DNA of 64,000 bases from Pseudomonas gingeri. GTDB lineage: Bacteria; Pseudomonadota; Gammaproteobacteria; Pseudomonadales; Pseudomonadaceae. The notes beneath the pieces were generated by a model. The model was not told where the DNA came from. It made no database searches and worked only from the letters and a program-made list of their open reading frames with translations. Within the stretch, counting starts at the first letter, position 1. Every line of letters starts with the position of its first letter. Of the stretch, positions 10,316 through 23,043 are shown one piece after another. Made by a program: the position numbers and the translations under genes. The stretch spans positions 1 to 64,000 of the forward strand of contig NZ_JACAOS010000012.1 of the NCBI RefSeq assembly GCF_013386165.1, in the 5' to 3' direction.

Positions 10316-11191
10316 ATGAGCAGAGCTGTTGGATTCATCGGCCTGGGGGTCATGGGCACGCCGATGGCCGCCAACCTGGCCCGCGCCGGGACTCCCTTGG
10401 TTGCCTGGAGCCGTTCCGGCGACCGTGACGACACCTTGCGCAGGGCCGGCGCGCAGATTGCCGCGAGTTCTGGCGAGGTGTTCGACCGCTGCCACACGGT
10501 GATACTGATGCTGGCCAACGACCAGGCGATCGATGCGGTGCTCGGGCGTGGCCAGCCGGATTTCGCGGCACGGGTCGCGGGGCATGTGATCGTCAACATG
10601 GGCACCCACTCGGCCGAGTTCTCCCGGGCGTTGGCCGACGATATCCAGGCGGCGGGCGGTCGGTATGTCGAAGCTCCGGTTTCCGGCTCGCGCAAGCCGG
10701 CGGAAACGGGCCAACTGGTGGTGATGCTTGCCGGTGAGCCCGAGGACGTCAGTGCGGTCCGAGAGCTGGTCCAGCCACTGTGCCGTGAGAGTTTCATCTG
10801 TGGTGCGGTACCGCAGGCGATCACCATGAAGCTCTCGGTCAACCTGTTCCTGATTACCCTGGTCACCGGCCTGGCGGAGTCCGTTCATTTCGCTGGGCAG
10901 CAGGGCATCGACCTGAGCCTGTTCGCCGATGTCCTGAATGCCGGCCCCATGGCCAGCGATGTGTCGCGGATCAAGTTGGGCAAGTTGGTGGCCCAGGATT
11001 TCTCCGTGCAGGCGGCCATCAGCGATGTGCTGAAGAACAACCGGCTGGTGGCCCAGGCAGCGAGGACGGCGGGTATCGCCTCACCGCTGCTGGATGTCTG
11101 TCATGCGCTGTACGGGGAGACCGAGGCCCTCGGGCAGGGTGCCAGCGACATGGTCGCGGTTATCCATGCCATCGAGCAGCGTGACCTGTAG
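10316..11191 (+). CDS. NAD(P)-dependent beta-hydroxyacid dehydrogenase family protein
   Basis: The 291-aa protein belongs to the 3-hydroxyisobutyrate dehydrogenase/tartronate semialdehyde reductase superfamily. It has an N-terminal Rossmann motif GLGVMG at residues 9-14, a substrate-binding motif [13 protein letters not shown] near 120-132, and catalytic Lys172 with Asn176 in the MKLSVN segment. The ATG at 10316 was preferred to one at 10310 because AGGAG then lies at normal spacing. It stands alone between the chemoreceptors and a REP pair, so context gives no substrate. It could act on a small hydroxyacid, or as an imine reductase-like or glyoxylate reductase-like enzyme. Confidence 0.8.
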   Translation: MSRAVGFIGLGVMGTPMAANLARAGTPLVAWSRSGDRDDTLRRAGAQIAASSGEVFDRCHTVILMLANDQAIDAVLGRGQPDFAARVAGHVIVNMGTHSAEFSRALADDIQAAGGRYVEAPVSGSRKPAETGQLVVMLAGEPEDVSAVRELVQPLCRESFICGAVPQAITMKLSVNLFLITLVTGLAESVHFAGQQGIDLSLFADVLNAGPMASDVSRIKLGKLVAQDFSVQAAISDVLKNNRLVAQAARTAGIASPLLDVCHALYGETEALGQGASDMVAVIHAIEQRDL

Positions 11192-11209
11192 TCGCGGCGG
11201 ATACGGACC

Positions 11210-11309
11210 TGTAGGAGCGAGCTTGCTCGCGGTGGTGGCTCAGGCACCACGGGGCACCAGATGCTCCGCGTTATGGTTGACGTCCATCGCGAGCAAGCTC
11301 GCTCCTACA
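11210..11309. repeat. REP pair (REPIN-like), class B, overlapping the trhP 3' end
   Basis: The arms TGTAGGAGCGAGCTTGCTCG and CGAGCAAGCTCGCTCCTACA flank a spacer. The right-hand spacer portion (CAGATGCTCCGCGTTAT, then GTTGAC) is shared with the copy at 36597, so these two form a second sequence class. The element lies partly inside the trhP coding frame. Confidence 0.92.
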
Positions 11310-12634
11310 GGGGTTGGGTTGGGCTGCAGATCGCGCATCAATAATCCGAACTGCAATTGCAGATCGTCCGGAACCGGCAGGTACACCGTGTGGCCATCCC
11401 CCGGCCCCACGTCGATGGCTTCGCCATTGCCATTGCGCAGTGTCTGCAGATCGAAATGGAAGTTGCCTTTGGGCGTCATCAGTTCCAGGTGATCGCCGAT
11501 CCCAAAGCGGTTCTTCACCTTGACCTCGGCCAGGCCGTTGCGCCGCAATCCGGTCAACTCACCGACAAACTGCTGGCGTTCGGAAACCGAACTGCCGTTC
11601 TGGTAGTTCTGGTATTCGTCATGCACATGCCGACGCAGGAAACCCTCGGTGTAACCGCGCTGGGCCAATGATTCGAGATCGCTCATCAGGCGACGGTCGA
11701 ACGCGCGGCCGGCCACCGCATCGTCGATGGCCTGGCGATAGGCCTGGGTGGTTCGCGCGCAGTAGAAGTGCGATTTGGTCCTGCCTTCGATCTTCAGCGA
11801 GTGCACGCCCATGTGGGTCAACCGCTCGACATGCTGCACGGCGCGCAGGTCCTTGGCGTTCATGATGTAGGTGCCGTGCTCGTCCTCGAACGCCGGCATC
11901 GACTCCTCGGGACGATTGGCTTCCTGCAACAGGAATACCTGTTCACTCGGGACTCCCAGCCCCAGGGTCGGCTCGACGACCTTGACGATGTCGCCGGTGA
12001 GATCTTCCTCGGCGACTTGCGCCGAGTACTTCCAGCGACAGGCATTGGTGCAGGAGCCCTGGTTGGCATCGCGTTTGTTCAGGTAGCCGGACAACAGGCA
12101 GCGCCCCGAGTAGGCCATGCACAGCGCCCCATGGACGAAGACCTCCAGCTCCATGTCCGGGACCTGCTCGCGGATCTCGGCGATTTCTTCCAGGGACAGC
12201 TCCCGGGAGAGGATGATCCGGCTCAACCCCAACTGCTGCCAGAACTGCACGCTGGCCCAGTTCACCGTATTGGCCTGCACCGACAGGTGAATCGGCATCT
12301 GCGGAAAGTGCTGGCGCACCAGCATGATCAGGCCGGGGTCGGACATGATCAGCGCGTCCGGGGCCATGGCGATCACCGGCGCCAGGTCCCTGAGAAAGGT
12401 CTTCAGCTTGGCATTGTGCGGGGCGATGTTCACCACCACGTAGAAGCGCTTGCCCTGGGCCTGGGCTTCGTGGATGCCGAGCGCCAGGTTGGCGTGGTCG
12501 AACTCGTTGTTGCGCACCCGCAGGCTGTAGCGCGGCTGGCCGGCATAGACCGCATCGGCGCCATAGGCGAAGGCATAACGCATGTTCTTCAGGGTGCCGG
12601 CGGGGGCCAGCAGTTCGGGGGAGGGGAGGGCCAT
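11240..12634 (-). CDS. trhP: tRNA 5-hydroxyuridine hydroxylation protein, U32 peptidase family
   Basis: The 464-aa protein of the YegQ/TrhP family acts in prephenate-dependent hydroxylation of tRNA U34. It carries the U32 cysteine cluster GALCMAYSGRCLLS, then GSCTNACRW. It starts MALPSPELLAPAG, the typical U32 start. The final 22 or so residues, after NPTP (VGASLLAMDV, then VPRGA), are encoded by the REP pair at 11210-11309. The ancestral stop seems to have been lost and replaced by one inside the repeat. The body is otherwise normal in length (E. coli YegQ is about 453 aa), so the tail is probably harmless. It converges with the dehydrogenase gene. Confidence 0.88.
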   Translation of the reverse strand: MALPSPELLAPAGTLKNMRYAFAYGADAVYAGQPRYSLRVRNNEFDHANLALGIHEAQAQGKRFYVVVNIAPHNAKLKTFLRDLAPVIAMAPDALIMSDPGLIMLVRQHFPQMPIHLSVQANTVNWASVQFWQQLGLSRIILSRELSLEEIAEIREQVPDMELEVFVHGALCMAYSGRCLLSGYLNKRDANQGSCTNACRWKYSAQVAEEDLTGDIVKVVEPTLGLGVPSEQVFLLQEANRPEESMPAFEDEHGTYIMNAKDLRAVQHVERLTHMGVHSLKIEGRTKSHFYCARTTQAYRQAIDDAVAGRAFDRRLMSDLESLAQRGYTEGFLRRHVHDEYQNYQNGSSVSERQQFVGELTGLRRNGLAEVKVKNRFGIGDHLELMTPKGNFHFDLQTLRNGNGEAIDVGPGDGHTVYLPVPDDLQLQFGLLMRDLQPNPTPVGASLLAMDVNHNAEHLVPRGA

Positions 12635-12738
12635 GGTCGGATTGTTCGCAAAAGGTCGCGAGGCTAAGGCATTGACGCCCGAGACGTATTGACCTGGGTC
12701 TATTCAGGCAGGCTTTGCGACTGTGCTGAACACACGCC

Positions 12739-12826
12739 TGTAGGAGCCGGCTTGCTGGCGAAGAACGATAACGCGGTCTACCTGAAACACCGTGGCGTCT
12801 TCATCGCCAGCAAGCCGGCTCCCACA
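12739..12826. repeat. REP pair (REPIN-like), class A
   Basis: TGTAGGAGCCGGCTTGCTGG faces CCAGCAAGCCGGCTCCCACA, with a single C for T change in the right terminal motif. It sits between the trhP start and the nuo terminator, in an otherwise gene-free 270-bp gap (12635-12904). Confidence 0.9.
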
Positions 12827-12845
12827 AATTGCCGTCGTGTCCCGG

Positions 12846-12884
12846 AAACAAAACACCCCGCCGGAGTTGCCTCGGGCGGGGTGT
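12846..12884 (-). terminator. Terminator of the nuo operon
   Basis: ACACCCCGCC pairs with GGGCGGGGTGT, and on the minus strand the hairpin is followed by TTTTGTTT. It lies about 20 bp past the nuoN stop and closes the 13-gene operon. Confidence 0.9.
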
Positions 12885-12904
12885 CGGGTCCAGCGGGCTA
12901 AAAC

Positions 12905-14368
12905 TCAGCTCGCCAGTACCGCGTGTTGCACCAGCTCCAGCAGCGGTTGCGGGTACAGGCCGAGGAAGAAGGCCAGTAGCGCGATCGCCAGCAGCATGAC
13001 GCCGCCAGCACGCTGTTCCCAATGCAGTTGGGCATCGACACGACGCAGGTTCGGTTCGATCAGGTACAGGGTCACCATCACACGCAGGTAGTAGAACACG
13101 CCGATGGCGCTGCCCAGTACCAGGGAACCGAGCAGCCACCAGTGATGGGACTCGACACCGGTCGCGATGATGTAGAACTTGCCGATAAAGCCGGCGGTCA
13201 ACGGGATACCGGCCAGGGACAGCATCATCACGGTCAGTACGGCAGTCAGGTACGGACGGCGCCAGAACAGGCCGCGGTATTCGTACAAGGCATCCGCGTC
13301 ACGGCCTTTGTAAGGCGAGGACATCAGGGTGATCACGCCGAAAGCGCCGAGGCTGGTGATCACGTAGGTGACCAGGTACACGCCCATGGCTTCCATGGCC
13401 ATGCCCTTGCTCGCCACCAGGGCGATCAACAGGTAGCCGAAGTGGGCGATGGACGAATAACCCAGCAGACGCTTGAGGTTGTTCTGGGTCAGCGCCAGCA
13501 GGTTACCTATCAGGATCGAGGCAATGGCGATTACCGCCAGTACGTTGCTCAGGACGCCACTGCTGGCCACCGGAGATATCTGGAACAGGCGGATCATCAC
13601 GGCGAACACCGCCACCTTGCTGGCGGTGGCAAGGAATGCCGCCACCGGCGCAGGTGCGCCTTCGTACACGTCCGGGGTCCACAGGTGGAACGGCACCAGC
13701 GACAGCTTGAACGCCAGGCCGACCAGCATCATGCCCAGGCCCAGCTGGGCAATCGGGCTTGGCAGGCCGGTGGCTGCCAGCGCATGACCGATACCGCTGA
13801 AGCTCAGCGTGCCGGCTTCCGCGTAGAGCAGGGCCATACCGAACAGCAGGAAGGCCGAACCTGCAGCCGACAGCACCATGTACTTGATGCCGGCTTCCAG
13901 CGAACGCTTGTTGAAGAAGGCGTAGGCCACCAGGCCGTAGACCGGTACCGAGAGCAACTCCAGGCCGATAAACAGGCTGGCCAGGTGCTGCGCGCTGACC
14001 AGGACCAGACCGCCGGCGGCGGCCATCAGGATCAGCAGGTAGAGTTCTTCACGGTTGCCCGGATAGCCGTCGCCGCCATCACCCAGATACGCATGGGCCA
14101 GGGTGACGCAAGCCAGGGTGGCGACCAGGATCAAGGCCATGTACAGGCAGGCGAAGTCGTCGATCTGGATCAACGCCGTCACCGCCAGTGGCGCGACTTT
14201 CAGCGCCGGGATGATCGACAGCAGCGCCAGGTTGAGACCGGCCACCGAGAGCAGGAAGGTCTGTGAGTGGTTGCGGCGCCAGGCGATCGCCAGCATCACC
14301 ACGACAATGGTGAGACTGGTGATCAGCAGCGGTGCAAGCGCAATAAAGTGTTGAGTCGTCAGGTCCAT
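12905..14368 (-). CDS. nuoN: NADH-quinone oxidoreductase subunit N
   Basis: The 487-aa, highly hydrophobic antiporter-like subunit of the complex I membrane arm has about 14 transmembrane helices. Family segments visible include the proton-channel region [18 protein letters not shown] and a Lys-bearing broken helix ([18 protein letters not shown]). The start MDLTTQHFI at 14368 was chosen over an upstream extension (14428) that would run into nuoM and lacks family character. It is the last gene of the operon, 7 bp after nuoM, and is followed by the operon terminator. Confidence 0.96.
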   Translation of the reverse strand: MDLTTQHFIALAPLLITSLTIVVVMLAIAWRRNHSQTFLLSVAGLNLALLSIIPALKVAPLAVTALIQIDDFACLYMALILVATLACVTLAHAYLGDGGDGYPGNREELYLLILMAAAGGLVLVSAQHLASLFIGLELLSVPVYGLVAYAFFNKRSLEAGIKYMVLSAAGSAFLLFGMALLYAEAGTLSFSGIGHALAATGLPSPIAQLGLGMMLVGLAFKLSLVPFHLWTPDVYEGAPAPVAAFLATASKVAVFAVMIRLFQISPVASSGVLSNVLAVIAIASILIGNLLALTQNNLKRLLGYSSIAHFGYLLIALVASKGMAMEAMGVYLVTYVITSLGAFGVITLMSSPYKGRDADALYEYRGLFWRRPYLTAVLTVMMLSLAGIPLTAGFIGKFYIIATGVESHHWWLLGSLVLGSAIGVFYYLRVMVTLYLIEPNLRRVDAQLHWEQRAGGVMLLAIALLAFFLGLYPQPLLELVQHAVLAS

Positions 14369-14375
14369 AGCGCTC

Positions 14376-15908
14376 TTACCGGGCCGAAGCGAGTTGAGTG
14401 AAGGCGGTGCCGAGCCACTGCTGCACACCCTGCATGGTGGCGGCGGAAGTATCGAGGAACGGTTGCGGGTACACGCCGATGTAGATCAGCAGTACCGCCA
14501 GTCCCAGCACCATGATCAGTTCGCGGCCATCCATGCCGTGCAGCACGGCATCGGATTTGGACGGGCCGAAGTAGGCACGGTGAATCATGATCAGCGAATA
14601 GACCGAACCGAACACCAGGCCCGACGTGGCAATCGCGGTAATCCACGGTGCCGCGACGAAGGTGCCGATCAGGATCAGGAACTCACCGACGAAGTTGCCG
14701 GTACCCGGCAGGCCCAGGGACGCCGCCGCGAAGAACAGGCTGATGGCCGGCAGGTAGGCGATCTTCGACCACAGGCCACCCATCTCGCGCATATCGCGGG
14801 TATGGGTACGCTCGTAGAGCTGGCCGCTGAGGATAAACAGTGCCGCTGCCGACAGGCCGTGGGCGAGCATCTGGATCACCGCGCCTTGCAGGGCCTGCTG
14901 GCTGCCGGAGTAGATCCCGATCAGCACGAAGCCCATGTGCGAAACGCTGGAGAAGGCGATCAGGCGCTTGATATCGGTTTGTGCGAAGGCCAGGAACGCG
15001 CCGTAGAAGATCCCGATCAGACCCAGGGTCATGGCAATCGGCGCGAACTCCGCCGAGGCATTCGGGAACAGCGGCAGGGCGAAACGCAGCAGACCGTAGG
15101 CCGCCGTTTTCAGCAAGATACCGGCCAGGTCCACGGAACCGGCGGTCGGGGCCTGGGCGTGAGCGTCAGGCAGCCAGGAGTGGAACGGCACCACCGGCAG
15201 TTTCACCGCGAAGGCGATGAAGAAGCCGAGCATCAGGATGTACTCGGTGGTCAACGACATCTTGGTTTTCAACAGGTCGGCGTAGTTGAAGGTAATCACG
15301 CCGGTGTTGTTGAAGTTGACCAGGACCAGACCGAGGATCGCCACCAACATGATCAGGCCGGAAGCCTGGGTGAAGATGAAGAACTTGGTCGCCGCGTAGA
15401 TCCGGGTTTTCTTGCCGTCCGAAGAACTGTGACCCCAGAGCGCGATGAGGAAATACATCGGCACCAGCATCATTTCCCAGAAGAAGAAGAACATGAACAG
15501 GTCGAGGGCCAGGAACACGCCGACGACACCGCCCAGGATCCACATCAGGTTCAGGTGGAAGAAGCCCACGTGACGCTGAATCTCTTTCCAGGAGCAGAGT
15601 ACCGAGAGGATACCCAGCAGGCCGGTCAGCAGGATCATCAACAGCGACAGGCCGTCGAGGGCCAGGTGCACGTTGATGCCGAAGCGCTCGATCCAGATGT
15701 GCTTGAACTCAAGCGCGAAGGTCGGAGCGGCGCCAGGCGCCGGTGCCAGATGGAAATCCCCGTGGGCCCACAGCCAGAGGCCGAGGGCGAGTTCGAGGGA
15801 CATGGTCAGCAACGCAATCCAGCGGGGGAGGGTGGAGCCGAAACGCTCACCCATCCAGCACAGCAGGCCGCCGATAAAGGGGATCAGGATTAGCCAAGGC
15901 AGAATCAT
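14376..15908 (-). CDS. nuoM: NADH-quinone oxidoreductase subunit M
   Basis: The 510-aa antiporter-like membrane subunit has about 14 helices. The conserved proton-path Glu lies in the [15 protein letters not shown] segment, and the Lys helix in [40 protein letters not shown] is the discontinuous helix typical of NuoL/M/N. It lies between nuoL (40 bp upstream) and nuoN, and pumps protons as part of complex I. Confidence 0.97.
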   Translation of the reverse strand: MILPWLILIPFIGGLLCWMGERFGSTLPRWIALLTMSLELALGLWLWAHGDFHLAPAPGAAPTFALEFKHIWIERFGINVHLALDGLSLLMILLTGLLGILSVLCSWKEIQRHVGFFHLNLMWILGGVVGVFLALDLFMFFFFWEMMLVPMYFLIALWGHSSSDGKKTRIYAATKFFIFTQASGLIMLVAILGLVLVNFNNTGVITFNYADLLKTKMSLTTEYILMLGFFIAFAVKLPVVPFHSWLPDAHAQAPTAGSVDLAGILLKTAAYGLLRFALPLFPNASAEFAPIAMTLGLIGIFYGAFLAFAQTDIKRLIAFSSVSHMGFVLIGIYSGSQQALQGAVIQMLAHGLSAAALFILSGQLYERTHTRDMREMGGLWSKIAYLPAISLFFAAASLGLPGTGNFVGEFLILIGTFVAAPWITAIATSGLVFGSVYSLIMIHRAYFGPSKSDAVLHGMDGRELIMVLGLAVLLIYIGVYPQPFLDTSAATMQGVQQWLGTAFTQLASAR

Positions 15909-15948
15909 GACGGGCTCAATTCCTTTCGCAATGTCGCAAGGTTCATAG

Positions 15949-17798
<1,850 letters not shown>

Positions 17799-17802
<4 letters not shown>

Positions 17803-18122
17803 CCGCGCATCTCACTGGCAGCGTCGATATCGAGCGTGTGGAAGCGGCGATACAACTGCAGCAGGATCGCCAGGCCGATACTGGCCTCGGCGGCTGCCAA
17901 GCTGATCACCAGGATGAACATGATCTGTCCATCCGGCTGCGCCCAACGTGAGCCCGCGACGATGAAGGCCAGGGCGGCGGCGTTCATCATCACCTCCAGG
18001 CTCATCAGCACGAAGAGGATGTTGCGGCGGACCATCAGGCCAACCAAACCGAGGCAGAACAGGATACCGGCGACGGCCAGGCCATGCTCCATTGGTATAG
18101 AGTCGAGAGGGATAGCAGGCAT
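17799..18122 (-). CDS. nuoK: NADH-quinone oxidoreductase subunit K
   Basis: The 107-aa three-helix subunit carries membrane-embedded glutamates in [11 protein letters not shown] and [11 protein letters not shown] that are conserved for proton transfer. It is about five residues longer at the N-terminus than the P. aeruginosa form ([17 protein letters not shown]), and an internal ATG before EHGLAV would restore a shorter protein. The upstream start was kept because MxAIPL is the usual Pseudomonas beginning. It lies 3 bp after nuoJ and overlaps nuoL. Confidence 0.95.
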
Positions 18123-18125
18123 GAG

Positions 18126-18626
18126 TTACTCCTTCGCCTCGTTGCGGCCCAAGTGGAATGCCGTGATGGCTGCGGCAAGCAGCAGCATCGAGGCGAGTTC
18201 GACCACCAGCAGGTACGGACCGAACAGGGCGATGCCCACGGCCTTGGCGCCCACGGTGGTTTGACCGATACCCATGCCGCTGCTGTGGCTGAACAGCACA
18301 TAGAGCAGTTCGACCAGCAGCAGGGCGGAGAGGATCACCGGACCGATCCAGATTCCCGGCTTGAGCCACTCGCGCTCTTGCAGCACGGAGGCCGGCCCCA
18401 GGTTCAGCATCATCACCACGAACACGAACAGCACCATGATGGCACCGGCGTAGGCGATCACTTCCAGGGCACCGGCAAACGGTGCACCCAGGCTGAAGAA
18501 GGTCATCGCCACGGCGATCAGCGAGATAATCAGGTAGAGCAGGGCATGCACAGGGTTGGTGTTGGTGATCACGCGCAGCGTGGACAGAACAGCGACACCC
18601 GATGCGAAATAGAAAGCGAATTCCAT
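18126..18626 (-). CDS. nuoJ: NADH-quinone oxidoreductase subunit J
   Basis: The 166-aa subunit has five predicted helices. The conserved third helix region [22 protein letters not shown] (shown here as [14 protein letters not shown]) contains the pi-bulge element linked to conformational coupling. It is tightly packed between nuoI (9 bp) and nuoK (3 bp). Confidence 0.96.
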   Translation of the reverse strand: MEFAFYFASGVAVLSTLRVITNTNPVHALLYLIISLIAVAMTFFSLGAPFAGALEVIAYAGAIMVLFVFVVMMLNLGPASVLQEREWLKPGIWIGPVILSALLLVELLYVLFSHSSGMGIGQTTVGAKAVGIALFGPYLLVVELASMLLLAAAITAFHLGRNEAKE

Positions 18627-18635
18627 CGTTCTTCC

Positions 18636-19184
18636 TTAAGGCAGCAAGCTCTTCACGTTGATCGGCTCGGCTTCGTTCTGGGCGGCGCCTTTCGGCTTCC
18701 CGGCAACGGCCATACCTGCAACACGATAGAAGTTGTAATCAGGGTTCTTGCCGGGGCCGGAGATCAGCAGATCTTCTTTCTCGTACACGAGGTCCTGACG
18801 TTTGAACTCGGCCATCTCGAAATCCGGTGTCAGCTGGATCGCGGTGGTCGGGCAGGCTTCCTCGCAGAGGCCGCAGAAAATGCAGCGCGAGAAGTTGATG
18901 CGGAAGAACTCCGGGTACCAACGACCGTCGTCGGTTTCGGCTTTCTGCAGCGAGATGCAGCCCACCGGGCACGCCACGGCGCACAGGTTGCAGGCCACGC
19001 AGCGCTCTTCGCCGTCGGGGTCGCGGGTCAGTACGATACGACCGCGATAGCGCGGCGGCAGGTACACCGCTTCTTCCGGGTATTGCAGGGTGTCGCGTTT
19101 GCGGAAGCCATGGCCGAAAACCATCACCAGGCTTCGCAACTGGGTACCGGTACCCTTAACGATGTCGCCAATATATTTGAACAT
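18636..19184 (-). CDS. nuoI: NADH-quinone oxidoreductase subunit I
   Basis: The 182-aa ferredoxin-like subunit ligates clusters N6a and N6b through two classical motifs, [12 protein letters not shown] and [13 protein letters not shown] short amphipathic N-terminus ([11 protein letters not shown]) anchors it to the membrane arm. It relays electrons from NuoG toward NuoB and lies 11 bp after nuoH. Confidence 0.97.
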   Translation of the reverse strand: MFKYIGDIVKGTGTQLRSLVMVFGHGFRKRDTLQYPEEAVYLPPRYRGRIVLTRDPDGEERCVACNLCAVACPVGCISLQKAETDDGRWYPEFFRINFSRCIFCGLCEEACPTTAIQLTPDFEMAEFKRQDLVYEKEDLLISGPGKNPDYNFYRVAGMAVAGKPKGAAQNEAEPINVKSLLP

Positions 19185-19195
19185 GGGTCAAATCC

Positions 19196-20203
19196 TCACT
19201 GAACCGCGCCCGCAGGCGTGTTCAACAACACAATCGCAGCGGTCACCAGCAAATTGATCAGGGTCAGCGGCAGGCAGAATTTCCAGCTGAAATCCATCAC
19301 CTGGTCATACCGTGGGCGCGGAATCGATGCGCGCAGCAGGATGAACAGCATGATGAAGAACGCGGTCTTCAGGGCGAACCAGATGAACGACAGTTGCGGC
19401 AGTATGTCGAACGGACCGTGCCAGCCACCGAAGAACAGGGTGACCAGCAGCGCCGAGATCAGGATGATGCCGATGTACTCGCCGACGAAGAACATGCCCC
19501 ATTTCATGCCGGCATATTCAATGTGGTAACCGTCGGCCAGTTCCTGTTCCGCTTCCGGCTGGTCGAAGGGGTGACGGTGAGTCACGGCGACGCCAGCGAT
19601 GAAGAAGGTCAGGAAACCGAAGATCTGCGGAATCACGAACCACAGGTGTTGAGCCTGGTAGTCGACGATGTCGCGCATGTTGAACGAGCCGACCTGGACC
19701 ACGATACCCATCAGCGACAGGCCCATGAACACTTCATAGGACACGGTCTGCGCCGAGGCGCGCAAGCTGCCCAGCAGGGCGTACTTGTTGGCGCTCGACC
19801 AGCCGGCGAACAGCACCGCGTACACCGACAGACCGGCCATGGCGAAGAAGAACAGCAGGCCGATGTTCAGGTCCGCGACACCCCAGGTCGGGGTGATCGG
19901 GATGACCGCGAAGGCGATCAGCAGGGCGCTCATGGCCACGACCGGTGCCAGGGTGAAGATCACCTTGTCGGCAAACGGTGGCGTCCAGTCTTCCTTGAAG
20001 AACATCTTCAGCATGTCGGCGGCGATCTGGAACATGCCGAATGGGCCAACGCGGTTCGGACCGTAGCGGTCCTGCCACCAGCCCAGCAGGCGACGTTCGA
20101 CAAAGCTCAGCAGCGCGCCGCAGACCACCACGGCCAACAGCACGACGATGGCCTTGACGACCGAGAGGATCACGTCGATCACTTCAGGGGTGAACCAGGT
20201 CAT
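19196..20203 (-). CDS. nuoH: NADH-quinone oxidoreductase subunit H
   Basis: The 335-aa subunit has about eight helices and contributes to the quinone chamber. Conserved parts seen are [18 protein letters not shown], the acidic loop [19 protein letters not shown] (within the [17 protein letters not shown] stretch) and [13 protein letters not shown]. The ATG overlaps the nuoG stop by four bases. Confidence 0.97.
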   Translation of the reverse strand: MTWFTPEVIDVILSVVKAIVVLLAVVVCGALLSFVERRLLGWWQDRYGPNRVGPFGMFQIAADMLKMFFKEDWTPPFADKVIFTLAPVVAMSALLIAFAVIPITPTWGVADLNIGLLFFFAMAGLSVYAVLFAGWSSANKYALLGSLRASAQTVSYEVFMGLSLMGIVVQVGSFNMRDIVDYQAQHLWFVIPQIFGFLTFFIAGVAVTHRHPFDQPEAEQELADGYHIEYAGMKWGMFFVGEYIGIILISALLVTLFFGGWHGPFDILPQLSFIWFALKTAFFIMLFILLRASIPRPRYDQVMDFSWKFCLPLTLINLLVTAAIVLLNTPAGAVQ

Positions 20204-22914
20204 TGAGCTGCCTCCTGCAGACCGTCAACGGATTTGCCGAAAATCGCCGGAGGAATGCCCGCCAGGCCAGCCGGCAAAGCCACCAGGCCAGCGCCCAGCT
20301 CTTCGTTGATCCGCAGCGGCAGACGCAGGGTCTGACCGGCGACGTTCAAGCTGAGCAGGGCACCGTCATTGACGCCCAGGCGATCGGCTTCGGACTTGGC
20401 CAGCGCCACATAGGCCGCCGGAATGCGTTCTTGTACCGGGGCGGCTTTGGAAGAGTTCTCTTCGCTGCCGAACAGGTGGAAGAACGGCACCACTTGCCAG
20501 GTACCCTGGGCCGGGTTGAAGGCGCGTGGCACGTTGGCGAACCAGTTCAGCGAATCACCCTGGCTTTCGATCAGGCGGGTGCCCGGGTCGCCAGCGCGGA
20601 TATGACCACCGACTTCGTCCTGGAACTTGTTCCAGGCCTGCGGCGAGTTCCAGCCCGGCGACCAGGCGAACGGCACCTGTTGGCGCGGTTCGGCGGAGCC
20701 CGAGTAACCTTCCATGGAGAAGGCAAACGCGGTGTCGACGTCCTGGGAGGTACGCGGTTCATGCACGCTGATGTTGGCGCGCATGGCGGTCCGGCCGGAG
20801 TAACGCAGCGGTTCGCGGGCCAGTTTCATGCCCTTGATGCGGAACGCGGCGGAAGGGGCGGCGTCGACGATACGGGCCAGTTGCGGCGTGCTCGAAGCGC
20901 AGGCAGCGGTGACGTGGTCCAGTTGGGTCCAGTCGATCGGCTGGTTCAGCAGGGTCGCGCGCAGGGCATGCAGCCAGCGCCAGCCTTCGTGAACCAGGAT
21001 GCTGGCGTCGAGGTACTTCGGATCGAAGACCTGGAAGAAGCGCTGGGCGCGGCCTTCCTGGCTGACCAGGGTACCGTCGCCTTCAGCAAAGCTGGCCGCT
21101 GGCAGAACCAGGTGGGCGCGATCGCTGGTGGCGGTCTTCTGGTGGTCGGCAACGATCAGCACTTTCGCGGCGCTCAGTGCGGCGTCGACCTTGGCCTTGT
21201 CGGTGCGGGTGTACAGATCGTTTTCCAGCACGACGATGGCGTCGGCCTTACCGTCGATCACCGCTTGCAGGGCAGCGTCCAGGGACTCGCCGCCGAACAT
21301 GGCCAGGCCGAGGCTGTTGGCTTCCGGCACGATCAGGCTGATGGAGCCGTTCTTCTCGCGCAGCTTCAAGGCCTTGGCAATGTTGGCCGCGGCTTCGATC
21401 AGCGCCTTGGAACCCAACGAGGTACCGGCGATGATCAGTGGACGTTTGGCCGCCAGAAGGGCGTCGGCAATGCGCTTGGCCAGTGCTTGGGCTTCAGCGT
21501 CCAGGCCTTCAACGGCCGGGGCGCTGGCGTCGAGGGCGTGGGCCACGGCGAAACCGATGCGGGCCAGGTCGTCAGGCGCGGCGTGCACGCACTCTTCGGC
21601 GATATCGTCGAGCTTGGTTTCAGCCAGGCTGGCGATAAACAGCGGGTTCAGCGCGTGCTGGCCGATGTTTTTCACCGCGGCGTCGAGCCACGGCTGGACG
21701 CGCATGGCTTCGGCCATGTCTTCGGCCTTGCCCTTGACCGATTGGCGCAGGGCCAGGGCCATGCGGGCAGCGGTCTGGGTCAGGTCTTCACCGAGGACGA
21801 ACACGGCGTCGTGGTCTTCGATGTCGCGCATGTTCGGAACCGGCAGCGGGCTGTCCTTCAGGACTTGCAGGACCAGGCGGATGCGTTCCAGCTCAGATGC
21901 TTCGATACCCGAGTAGAAGTGCTCGGCACCGACCAGCTCGCGCAGGGCGAAGTTGCTTTCCAGGCTGGCGCGGGGCGAACCGATACCGACGATATTGCGA
22001 CCGCGCAGCAGCTCGGCGGCTTTATCCAGTGCGTCGTCCAGGCTCAGCTTGGCGCCGTTGGCCAGCAGCGGCTGACGTGGGCGGTCTTCGCGGTTGACGT
22101 AGCCGTAACCGAAACGGCCACGGTCGCAGAGGAAGTACTGGTTGACCGAACCGTTGAAGCGGTTTTCGATACGACGCAGTTCACCGTAGCGCTCACCCGG
22201 GCTGATGTTGCAACCGCTGGAGCAACCATGGCAGATGCTCGGCGAGAACTGCATGTCCCACTTGCGGTTGTAGCGCTCGGAGTGGGTCTTGTCAGTGAAC
22301 ACACCGGTCGGGCAGACCTCGGTGAGGTTGCCGGAGAATTCGCTTTCCAGGGTGCCGTCTTCGACGCGACCGAAGTACACGTTGTCGTGGGCACCGAACA
22401 CACCGAGGTCAGTACCGCCGGCGTAGTCCTTGTAGAAACGTACGCAGCGATAGCAGGCGATGCAGCGGTTCATTTCATGGGAAATGAACGGGCCCAGTTG
22501 CTGGTTCTGGTGGGTACGCTTGGTGAAGCGATAACGGCGCTCGTTGTGGCCGGTCATCACGGTCATGTCTTGCAGGTGGCAGTGACCGCCTTCCTCGCAG
22601 ACCGGGCAGTCGTGCGGGTGGTTGGTCATCAGCCATTCGACGACGCTGGCGCGGAAGACCTTGGCTTCCTCGTCGTCGATGGAGATCCAGCTGCCGTCGG
22701 AAGCCGGGGTCATGCAGGACATGACGATACGACCACGCTTGTCGTTCTCGTCATTGAACTGCTTGACCGCGCACTGGCGACAGGCACCGACGCTACCGAG
22801 CGCGGGGTGCCAGCAGAAATAAGGGATGTCGAGGCCTAGTGACAGACACGCCTGTAACAGGTTGTCTGCCCCATCGACTTCGAGCGCTTTGCCGTCTACG
22901 TGGATAGTGGCCAT
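20200..22914 (-). CDS. nuoG: NADH-quinone oxidoreductase subunit G
   Basis: The 904-aa iron-sulfur subunit of the peripheral arm has an N-terminal 2Fe-2S domain ([17 protein letters not shown]), the His-coordinated N5 region ([16 protein letters not shown]) and a ferredoxin-like segment ([14 protein letters not shown]). The extra N7 ligands CHGCSSGCN with a later FLCDRG Cys are characteristic of E. coli-type NuoG. The long C-terminal part is molybdopterin oxidoreductase-like without cofactor-binding function. It is separated from nuoF by 129 bp of structured sequence, the widest gap in the operon. Confidence 0.97.
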   Translation of the reverse strand: MATIHVDGKALEVDGADNLLQACLSLGLDIPYFCWHPALGSVGACRQCAVKQFNDENDKRGRIVMSCMTPASDGSWISIDDEEAKVFRASVVEWLMTNHPHDCPVCEEGGHCHLQDMTVMTGHNERRYRFTKRTHQNQQLGPFISHEMNRCIACYRCVRFYKDYAGGTDLGVFGAHDNVYFGRVEDGTLESEFSGNLTEVCPTGVFTDKTHSERYNRKWDMQFSPSICHGCSSGCNISPGERYGELRRIENRFNGSVNQYFLCDRGRFGYGYVNREDRPRQPLLANGAKLSLDDALDKAAELLRGRNIVGIGSPRASLESNFALRELVGAEHFYSGIEASELERIRLVLQVLKDSPLPVPNMRDIEDHDAVFVLGEDLTQTAARMALALRQSVKGKAEDMAEAMRVQPWLDAAVKNIGQHALNPLFIASLAETKLDDIAEECVHAAPDDLARIGFAVAHALDASAPAVEGLDAEAQALAKRIADALLAAKRPLIIAGTSLGSKALIEAAANIAKALKLREKNGSISLIVPEANSLGLAMFGGESLDAALQAVIDGKADAIVVLENDLYTRTDKAKVDAALSAAKVLIVADHQKTATSDRAHLVLPAASFAEGDGTLVSQEGRAQRFFQVFDPKYLDASILVHEGWRWLHALRATLLNQPIDWTQLDHVTAACASSTPQLARIVDAAPSAAFRIKGMKLAREPLRYSGRTAMRANISVHEPRTSQDVDTAFAFSMEGYSGSAEPRQQVPFAWSPGWNSPQAWNKFQDEVGGHIRAGDPGTRLIESQGDSLNWFANVPRAFNPAQGTWQVVPFFHLFGSEENSSKAAPVQERIPAAYVALAKSEADRLGVNDGALLSLNVAGQTLRLPLRINEELGAGLVALPAGLAGIPPAIFGKSVDGLQEAAQ

Positions 22915-23043
22915 GGTTCAAAGTTCTTCGTTGGCCCGCGTCTGCGGGCGTGGCTAATGGAATCCTGGTCCTCGCCTGGCGCATCACAAGTGCGTCTTCA
23001 GGCGAGCAAGAGGGCGGCACGGACCGCCCTCCCTTTCGATACG
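22915..23043 (-). promoter_or_regulatory. Structured nuoF-nuoG intercistronic region with three stem-loops
   Basis: In an operon whose other junctions mostly overlap or are under 75 bp, this 129-bp gap carries three inverted repeats. They are GAGGGCGG/CCGCCCTC (23010-23031), TCGCCTG/CAGGCGA with an inner GCGCA/TGCGT stem (22972-23005), and GCCCGC/GCGGGC (22934-22949). None is followed by a T-run on the minus strand, so they are more likely RNA-processing or stability elements than terminators. No ORF is apparent. Confidence 0.55.
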
